From Bacteroidota bacterium (lineage in GTDB: Bacteria > Bacteroidota > Bacteroidia > UKL13-3): a stretch of 34,765 nt of DNA. Positions 34,298 through 34,765 of the stretch are shown in pieces. The notes under the pieces were generated by a model that saw only the letters and a program-made list of their open reading frames with translations, was not told where the DNA came from and did no database searches. Position numbers and translations under genes: made by a program. Positions within the stretch are counted from its first letter, which is position 1, and every line of letters starts with the position of its first letter. Where the stretch lies: NCBI GenBank assembly GCA_034439655.1, contig JAWXAU010000168.1:1-34765 (forward strand), written 5' to 3'.

Positions 34298-34486
34298 GGG
34301 AGGAGGTACTTGCCATATTGCAGTATTAGGGTGCTTAGTATTTGATAAGGAAAAAAGGTTGCCCTCGCTAAGGCATTCGGTTCTCCCCGCCAGCTTGCAG
34401 GGCGATCGGGATTGTTTCAGAATCTGGATGCAGCATAGCTATTTGTTTTATTATCAGTTTGGAAACTACTATCCCCTCTTTATCCC

Positions 34487-34501
34487 TCCGCCTTCGGCGG
34501 A
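34487..34501. terminator. GC-rich hairpin downstream of the PorE-like gene
   Basis: TCCGCC, loop TTC, GGCGGA: a 6-bp perfect stem of the CCGCC..GGCGG repeat family. It is about 190 bp after the stop and has no T-run, so a terminator role is uncertain. Confidence 0.35.
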
Positions 34502-34508
34502 TAGAATT

Positions 34509-34540
34509 TGTAATTCAATTTTATATAAAATTGAATTACA
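34509..34540. repeat. 32-bp perfect AT-rich palindrome
   Basis: The left half TGTAATTCAATTTTAT is followed by its exact reverse complement with no spacer. A second, outer pair AGAATTTGTA (34503-34512) and TACAAATTCT (34546-34555) offers an alternative fold. Confidence 0.85.
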
Positions 34541-34610
34541 CTCTCTACAAATTCTTAATCGATTCAGCAGTTCTAATTCTGAATTTGGGTTTAGGGTTTG
34601 ATTTTTTATT

Positions 34611-34765
34611 AGACCTCTTTCATAATTGAAAATTGTAAAGTCCAGCAATCAGATTAAGTCTCAGGTTATATTTCTTTCTTCTGTTCCTATATTTTCCAGC
34701 AATAATTCTGAATATTTTCAAACAGCGAATTATGTTTTCAACCAAAACTCGGCTTGATGAAATTA
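34611..34765 (-). mobile_element. IS5-like insertion sequence, 3' end (runs off the window)
   Basis: The minus strand encodes the last 47 residues of a DDE transposase (34620-34763): SSRVLVENIIRCLKIFRI and YRNRRKKYNLRLNLIAGLYN. This matches the end of IS5/IS1031-type (DDE_Tnp_4) transposases, in which R.(x)VE..I...K.FR......R is the catalytic glutamate region. The sequence AGACCTCTTTCATAA (34611-34625) just outside the coding end is a likely terminal inverted repeat. The rest of the element lies beyond 34765. Confidence 0.7.

Larger units (their letters stand above)
34298..34610. other. Spacer between PorE-like gene and IS element
   Basis: No credible gene; a 105-codon frame here is rich in rare residues and crosses repeats. 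It contains a partial CGATCGGGATT repeat near 34425, the hairpin TCCGCCTTCGGCGGA (34487-34501) and the AT-rich palindrome at 34509-34540. Confidence 0.6.

Noticed and set aside
34284-34601. 105-codon plus-strand frame after the PorE-like gene
   Set aside because: It begins inside the preceding gene, crosses two palindromes and has an unlikely composition; it looks like chance.

Overview
The window is AT-rich chromosomal DNA from a member of the Bacteroidota, probably a Sphingobacteriia/Chitinophagia-like environmental lineage. The evidence is type IX secretion (T9SS) C-terminal sorting domains of both type A and type B, a PorE-like TPR/propeller/OmpA lipoprotein, -7 promoter boxes of the TAnnTTTG type, almost no Shine-Dalgarno sequences, and a PyrC of the Bacteroidetes type. 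I found no rRNA, tRNA or CRISPR array.

Layout. 1-3135: remnant of a four-helix-bundle (S23/IVP-like) gene beside a palindromic repeat, then on the minus strand heme A synthase (ctaA), a possible 47-residue membrane peptide and dihydroorotase (pyrC). 3195-8498: an MFS transporter and recN, now separated by a HpaII-type (CCGG) restriction-modification cassette. 8572-13885: an ALDH7-type aldehyde dehydrogenase (minus), an antitoxin-like gene broken by two stops, a small secreted protein, a 660-base non-coding stretch with inverted repeats, and a PIF1-like helicase fused to a helix-turn-helix domain. 14030-16798 (minus): lysC, a lone Hpt phosphotransfer protein and a membrane glycosyltransferase. 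16868-24577: fbp, a second glycosyltransferase and a run of four secreted proteins. Two of these are intact tandem paralogues with lamin-tail-like repeats; the other two are broken, one by a frameshift and lost start, one by a palindromic insertion. 24626-28407 (minus): a LtaS/MdoB-like sulfatase-fold membrane protein, ribE and a family 9 glycosyltransferase. 28544-34297: a 1223-residue T9SS type B protein with PKD-like repeats and a PorE-like lipoprotein. The window ends inside an IS5-like transposase.

The strongest discovery is the restriction-modification cassette. It is bounded by a perfect 28-bp direct repeat (4445-4472 and 6823-6850) that carries the last codons and stop of the MFS gene and the spacer up to the recN start. 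This is the footprint of insertion with a long target duplication. The duplication supplies the last residues and stop codon of the endonuclease and restores the original 10-nt distance to the recN start codon, so insertion broke neither neighbour.

Two other themes recur. First, in five genes a perfect TAnnTTTG box lies only 4 to 6 nt before the ATG, which predicts leaderless mRNAs. Second, several families of short palindromes (CCCGATAGCTATCGGG-like, CCGCCnGGCGG-like and a 70-bp A+T-rich form) are scattered between genes and in places inside genes: in frame in ctaA, disruptive in an erythromycin-esterase-like gene.
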